Shown one piece after another: positions 57,755 to 64,000 of a stretch of DNA of 64,000 nucleotides. The DNA comes from Siphonodentalium dalli. Its lineage: Eukaryota > Mollusca > Scaphopoda > Gadilida > Siphonodentaliidae. A model generated the notes under the pieces. It saw only the letters and a program-made list of their open reading frames with translations, was not told where the DNA came from and did not search any database. The stretch covers positions 38,879,797 through 38,943,796 of the forward strand of contig CP136061.1 in NCBI GenBank assembly GCA_032622095.1, in the 5' to 3' direction. Position 1 is the stretch's first letter. Each line of letters opens with the position of its first letter. The position numbers and the translations under genes were made by a program.

Positions 57755-60080
57755 GTTCACTAGATTTTGCAATAAAATTATTTATGCATCTATGTATGTT
57801 CATTGCATGGAATTTGTCCGCAATCCAGAACTGTGGTTATGAAATGGGATATTTGAGGTAACTTAACTCAATAAATTGATAACCATGTAACACTGGATAT
57901 AACTACACAACATTGGCGATGAAAATCTTTGAAAATAAAATGAAAAAAAAGAAGTCCATTTTGGGGGGTTTTTCTCCATTTTAAAGATATTCGTAAATAA
58001 ATAGAAGAAAATCAATGAGTGGTTTGATACCTTTGGTACTAATGGGAGCTTGCACTAATGGGTCTATCGTTCATATGCAATTTGTCCCACGCCTTCTGTT
58101 AGAACTATAATAATAATATATTTGTTTGTGTGTTTTATCTTGTGGACTACACAGCGCTCTATAAATAATTCCAAAGAATATAGACATGTCCGAAATATTA
58201 TTAAGTTTTAACCAATAAAAAACAGATGGAAGCACCCTTCAGACATTTCTGTCTTCAACCCAGTAAACATTGCGGGCATGGTAATATTAGTATCCCTCGT
58301 CACAACTGGGCGGAGCCACTCTCCCATATTACTTATTAAGAGCCTCGAGACACCAAGTGCATGGCATCAGAAATAGTATTATTGTCTCTTTCATACCATT
58401 TCAATCGAGCAGAATTGCCTCGGCTCATGCACCTGGCTAAGCCAAAAATCTATTTTTAATATAATTTTGACAATATGTAGTCCACTTGAAGCCATAAACA
58501 CCCCTAATGTCGTTATATGCATCAAAGAAAATATCCATCACCTAATTAGTCAAAATCGATAATAGAAAGTGAAAGTCAATATCCGGCCATCAAATAGGCC
58601 CATAAGCTCGGCTCGACAAGTACGTGTACATTTTGTTAACAATATTGAGGCGTGTTACAAATTACAAACATAGTAGTTACACTTAAAACAAAATTTATTG
58701 TTGCAACAAATCGTCAAATGCATCAAAACAATTTTCAGTCAAATAAACCGAAACATTTCACCTTTTTGCAATCAAATTATTACTTTATGCATCTATGTAT
58801 GTTCATTGCATGGAATTTGTCCGCAATCCAGAACTTTGGTTATGAAATGGGATATTTGAGGTAATTTAACTCAATAAATTGATAACCATGTAACACTGGA
58901 CATAACTACACAACATTGGCGACGAAAATAGGACCCTATGAATCTTTGTTCTTGACTCTTTGAAAAAAAAATGAAAAACAAAAAGAGTCCAGTTTGGGGG
59001 GGTTTTCTCCATTTTAAAGATATTCGTAAATAAATAAAAGAAAATCAATGAGTGGTTTGATACCTTTGGTACTAATGGGAGCTTGTACTAATGGGTATAT
59101 CGTTCAAATGCAATTTGTCCCACACCCTTCTGTTAGAACTATAATAATAATATATTTTTTGTGTGTTTTATCTTGTGGACTACACAGCACTCTATAAATA
59201 ATTCCAAAGAATATAGACATGTCCGAAATATTATAAAGTTTTAACCAATAAAAAAACAGATGGAAGCACCCTTCAGACATTTCTGTCTTCAACCCAGTAA
59301 ACATTGCGGGCATGGTAATATTAGTATCCCTCGTCACAACTGGGCGGAGCCACTCTCCCATATTACTTATTAAGAGCCTCGAGACACCAAGTGCATGGCA
59401 TCAGAAATAGTATTATTGTCTCTTTCATACCATTTCAATCGAGCAGAATTGCCTCGGCTCATGCACCTGGCTAAGCCAAAAATCTATTTTTAATATAATT
59501 TTGACAATATGTAGTCCACTTGAAGCCAAACACACCCCTGATGTCGTAATATGCATCAAAGAAAATATCCATCACCTAATTAGTCGAAATTGCTAATAGA
59601 AAGTGAACAAACTTTTGAAAGTCAATATCCGGCCATCAAATAGGCTCATAAGCTCGGCTCGACAAGTACATGTACATTTTGTTAACAATACTGAGGCGTG
59701 TTACAAATTACAAACATAGTAGTTACACTTAAAACAAAATTTATTGTTGCAACAAATCGTCAAATGCATCAAAACATTTTTCAGTCAAATAAACCGAAAC
59801 ATATTCACCTTTCCCATGTTCTCACTAGATTTTGCACACAAACAAAATTACTTTGTGCATAATGTATGTTTCATTCCATGGAATTTGACGGTGAAAATAG
59901 GGTGTAATGAATCATGAATCCTTGTTCTTGACTTGTGTAATAAATTGTATTTGTTTAAACATGCCATTTGGGCCGTTTTTCTCCATTTTGCAGATATTTC
60001 GCGGATAAATATAACAAAATCGAATGAGTGTGTGTCCCACGCCCCTTTTGTTATAATATTAATAATATAATTAAAGATGC
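57755..60080. repeat. ~1.0-kb direct tandem duplication, 2.25 copies
   Basis: Copy A runs about 57755-58757, copy B 58758-59825, and a partial third copy 59826-60080. Shared anchors are TTTATGCATCTATGTATGTT (57781, 58784), CAACATTGGCGA, GGAAGCACCCTTCAGACATT (58230, 59261) and AATTTATTGTTGCAACAAAT (58690, 59739). The middle portions are nearly identical over more than 200 bp, pointing to a recent duplication. The third copy is clearly older. No frame is conserved. Confidence 0.92.
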
Positions 60081-60097
60081 TTGAAAATTACTATTTC

Positions 60098-60280
60098 CTT
60101 GGCTTCGGGGGTCAAAAACACTTATTAGAGTCGAGGAACCCACCCAACAAAGTTCCGAATGATCAGATATCGATTTTTAAAATCTATTATTTTTCACCAC
60201 CGATAATTTTTAGTGCCCCAGTAAAAGGTTGACGAGAAGTCTCTGACAAAATTGCGGATGAAGATGAATAACTCTAAAAA
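60098..60280 (+). repeat. third copy of the TTCGGGGGT...GATCAGATATCG repeat
   Basis: CTTCGGGGGTCAAAAACA, GAGTCGAGGAACCCACCCA, TGATCAGATATCGATTTTTA and ATGAATAACTCTAAAA match the arms at 30545-31000 and 32389-32785. Confidence 0.75.
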
Positions 60281-62855
60281 CACCCCTCACCTGGCGTTAT
60301 ATGCAGTCAATATCAATCCCCTAATTAGTCAAAATTGCTAACAGAAACTTAGTACGTGTAAATACATGTATAAACCGTACAAACATTAACTCGGAAGTTG
60401 CTTTCGAAAAGACGAAAAATGAAATTTCGCTCTATCCACAACTTTGTTCAATGTAAATTACATCATGAAAAAGGAGGCAAACGAGAGACGATGAAATGGT
60501 TGTCTTGGATTGGGTGATGATCATCGTTGTCACCATGTTAGAGAATTTCCAGCTAGATACCCACTTTGATACAACTTTGACGTAAATATGCTGGTGATCT
60601 GGTTAACCTGTTGCTCAGAGCCCGGAATCGCAATATTAGGTGTTCCTGTTGAACTCATTCTCTGTAGTTCCAATGTAATTCCAAACATGTTCCTACCTGC
60701 AAATAATGGACAGAAGCGATAATATACAATTATACATTAATAAAAGAATTAGTGACACTGTAGCTCAGCTTGCGCATGAGGCATAATTCTTACAGAAGGA
60801 AATGGAATGATAAAGGGGGGGGGTGAAAATTTCCAGTATATATGTACCACCCTCTATTAACCAGATTCATATATCACACACAGATCTAGGCCATTTCCCG
60901 ACCTGTTACAATAGGTTTGGTGCCCAAGGTTTGTCATGTTTTTGTACATCTATATCTATATTTGGTAAACCAAGCAAAAATACCATTGGAAGTCATAATC
61001 AGTGCCATCGTATTATCGCTGGAATAATTGATGATTATATTGATATCTGTTTGATTTATAAACCACAATGTTTAGTGTGCTTTCACATAATGACATGTAA
61101 ATTGAAGCCAACAAATAACTTCCAAATACTGGAAATAATGGCTGAACATACATGTATACATGATGTATGTAAAATAATCAAGAACTTTTGACATAAGACA
61201 AAGTAAATAACTCATTAAACATTGCCATTATCAATTATATTTGTCTTCCAGTTCTGCCAGCATGAAACAATTTTCGTCTACGTGAATTTATCGATTAAAC
61301 ATGGTATGTGGGTTCCATATAGTCATCATTGGTAGTATGATACATGTAGTGATGTACGCATACAATGTTATTAATATACCAATGTGTGTGCAAGGTGTGT
61401 GTGTGATCTGTGTACGAATGTCGATCCCCCACCATTTCCGTCTATTCAATCGTTGTCAGATATTGTTCTGTATATAAATGTACTAATAAAATAAATAAAA
61501 AAGAAAAAAACATTACTGATGGTCTATTCTTCCTGAATAAGTTGTATTATAGATTCCGGGGCATAAAATAATAAACATGTCAAAGACACCTGTCAAGAAA
61601 CGCTTCCATCAATACATTTTGATTTCATATCAATATTTTCTTATATTAAATGGGACAATATTTCATTACTATTTTTAGAACAGACGTTCACAAAGTGTTC
61701 ATGTGATGAACGTGGGGATTGAGTTCCCCTGCTTGTTAAATCAATAAATATCAATTGTTAAAAGCGTTTCCGAACAGTGGTCGTCGAGGAAGAGATAGTC
61801 CATCTTAAATGAAAATCCAAGTATACAGCTTTTAAAACTCCAAATTGTTGAAATTGTTTTGAAACATTACATGAGGAACTACTAGTCAGTCAGTATTTAG
61901 TACAGAAAGGGCTAAATTGAAATGCTTTCATAAGTTTCATCAAGTATGACTATGAGGAGAATAATTATGTGTTTTGTAGTTGATAAATATATTCCTGAAA
62001 GTCTCGATCATTATTCGAACTTAAAACCCACTTGCGCGTCTGCCTATTGTTGTCGCTTGAGTATTATCCAGACGAATGTGCTCCACCGAGGATGCCGAGG
62101 TGTTAGCTCGCCGAGGTGGTAATTAATTTGCGAGTCATTATAAGGTCAACTGTGCATAATCTGAATAATGACCACCTCGAAAAAGGAATAAACACTCCTG
62201 GTTAAGTGGATGAATAACATTTGACATGATAATCCTCCAGCGACATAAAAAGGGAAGAATTGACATTTATCCAATGTTAAAATTAAAATCGTTCTTATAT
62301 TTGATGAATATTTGTACTAAAAGTGTCATAATTTGGAAAAATTACCACCATAGCGGATGTTTGGCGAGACATGTAATGTATACAACAATATATATGACTT
62401 TATTTCCTCCGTAAACGAAGATATAGTGTACAAAATCACATACACATTATTACATAATTAAACATTAAACATATTCATTGGCATAATGTGCTTGTTGAAA
62501 CAATATATCGAAAATGGTTTGAGTATAATTCGCGACGAATACCAGCTATATACAATTGATTGTGGTTGCATAATACATGTATGCGTCTAAATTTTCATTA
62601 TACATAGCAAGTACACATATGATATACAGTCATAGAGCTATAGATATGCACTCGTGTGTTACGCGTACGTATATATAATTTTAATACAGAACTATGGAGG
62701 TACAGGCATTAGTGATGATATGCTATCAACATATGCTTTCCAAAGAGAAGCTGATTTCCTAACGAAAAAATCGATCAGTTCATTATCTATTTCGCGTATA
62801 CAATGGTCAAGTTCAGCTATTCCGGATAATAGAACTCGCGTTTTGGATTCCGCAT
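60281..62855. other. intergenic, nothing firm
   Basis: No recognisable exon; a 122-codon frame at 60823-61188 has no domain. The right end probably includes the 3' untranslated part of the adjacent minus-strand LINE. Confidence 0.4.
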
Positions 62856-64000
62856 TCAAACTTCATATTGCATGTATACGTCTACATGAAATTCGTTTAA
62901 TAAGTCAAATTCAAAAATATTACGGTTATCACATATTGAGACACACTCGATTAATGCATGTCTGACCAGATCATTGTGTTTTCTATCACACAATGGGCAC
63001 GATTGTTCGTCCGTTTCAAGAATGGAAATAAGACGTGCAACAAGGAGATAAGAATCTTTATGCTTAGGATATATGTAACAGTTTTCCCATAGCCTAGACA
63101 TACATAATTTAGGCTGGAGTGCCGAGAAACGGTTTAATCGACTATCATCGCCTTTGCTACATTCCCATTCATCTCTATTTATATTGAACCATGAGGTCTT
63201 CGTTATATTTTTCCACGATAATTTGTTTGGAAAGGTCACATTTAATAAGTATTTCTCGAAATATTCGGTCATTCCATATTTGTCCAATGTACAAATAATA
63301 TCAACCTTGAAATTAGAATTTGAAGCTGTAGGAAACATTAAATACTGGTATAACCGTGTAATAAATACATCTTTGGCGGTTTTGTTCGACGACAGATTGC
63401 ATATTGAACCAATAAATGACAGTTTGCGTTTTTCTATTAATGATACCATTGACGACATACCGACTAATCCTTGAGCTGTAACTGTTTTTGTGCGATTATG
63501 AAGACCCTGATAGTATTTTAGACAGAAACGGTGCATTCTTTCGAGACGGTCGCATAGAGTTTTATTCACACACCATAAAAGTTCAGATCCGTATAAACCT
63601 TTTGGAATGACCACCGAATAATAAATCAACGAACAACTTTTTGGTGTAATGCCACCGGGGTATATTCTTGCGTTCGTTAACATCATGAATGTACTTCGGG
63701 TTTTGTCACATATCCGATCAATGAAGACAGAATTAAAATCGTATTTATCGAGTGGAATACCAAGATGGGTAACTTCTGAACATTCTTGTAGAGTATATGT
63801 TCCTAAGTTCCAGACGCGATGTTGACGAGAGAACTCTGACTTTGTTTCGTTGAATACTATTACCGAGCATTTATTAGAGTTATACTTATATCGCCACTTT
63901 TTGCTGTATTCAAAACACATATCAATAAGAGCTGATAATCCGACACTATTGAGTGATAATAAAACCATGTCATCAGCATGTGTTGGGCATGTGCAATTTA
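62856..64000 (-). pseudogene. non-LTR retrotransposon ORF2, RT core edge to C-terminus (partial)
   Basis: The minus-strand reading enters from beyond the window with NCTCPTHADDMVLLS, where ADD is the catalytic reverse transcriptase motif C. It then stays open for 370 codons. It shows KKWRYKYNSNKCSVIVFN and ECSEVTHLGIPL (motifs D and E), and RICDKTRSTFMMLTNA then YSVVIPKGLYGSELL with RMHRFCLKYYQGL (thumb). It ends in CPLCDRKHNDLVRHALIEC, a C-x2-C...H-x4-C zinc tail, before a stop at 62858-62856. No frameshift or internal stop is visible, unlike every other LINE piece here, so it is the youngest copy and could be intact outside the window. It is called a pseudogene only because the rest is unseen. 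Confidence 0.85.

Noticed and set aside
60759-60800. tRNA-like GTAGCTCAGC word
   Set aside because: It resembles a tRNA A-box only in part; no B-box, acceptor stem or cloverleaf could be built.
63154-63474. 106-aa plus-strand frame
   Set aside because: It is a shadow of the minus-strand LINE ORF2 frame.

Overview
This is AT-rich, intron-bearing, repeat-crowded animal DNA. There are no bacterial operons, no ribosome binding sites and no recognisable structural RNA genes. The spliced secreted protein with a PAN-like domain and a C-type lectin domain, together with decayed CR1-like and other non-LTR retrotransposons and many hairpin MITEs and minisatellites, fits a lophotrochozoan, most likely a mollusc. 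That placement is an inference from domain and repeat style, not from a database match.

Host genes are few. The clearest is a three-exon plus-strand gene at 34477-46301. It encodes a signal peptide plus PAN/apple-like domain (exon 1), the first half of a C-type lectin domain (exon 2) and the second half (exon 3). All introns are phase 1, splice sites are canonical, and the mature frame is 201 aa. Its introns (about 6.2 and 5.1 kb) are filled with repeats: a degenerate satellite and a large double hairpin in intron 1, and a 1.7-kb 33-bp minisatellite, a piggyBac-like MITE and a 1.3-kb TIR element in intron 2. A minus-strand terminal exon at 13780-14109 looks like the seventh helix and tail of a rhodopsin-class GPCR. 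Two further candidate exons (33931-34084 plus, 34161-34400 minus) are weak.

Mobile DNA dominates. A nearly complete but dead CR1-like LINE occupies about 20231-25217. It carries a degenerate 2A-like motif, an endonuclease and a reverse transcriptase. It appears to have inserted into the loop of a hairpin MITE, and was itself later hit by a 494-bp element that duplicated TTAA. Two more copies of that 494-bp element lie at 5583-6075 (nested inside a 1.2-kb long-TIR element) and 26411-26904. A second TTAA family has piggyBac-like CCCTTTACCC ends and two 67-nt hairpins, at 31774-32165 and 43712-44113. LINE tails also lie at 392-1030 (minus), 6334-6950 (plus), 12360-12640 (minus) and 62856-64000 (minus, running off the window).

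Tandem arrays: 22 bp (12.3 kb), 49 bp (14.3 kb), 386 bp (17 kb), 33 bp (19.3-19.9 kb), 43 bp (28.1-28.9 kb), 36 bp (33.4-33.8 kb), 33 bp (41.8-43.5 kb), a 140-bp satellite that switches orientation at 48.67 kb, a poly-C-bearing array (53.4-54.0 kb), and a roughly 1-kb duplication (57.7-60.0 kb). No CRISPR, prophage or gene-cluster system is present. The most interesting content is the datable nesting of transposons and the hairpin-rich MITE families.
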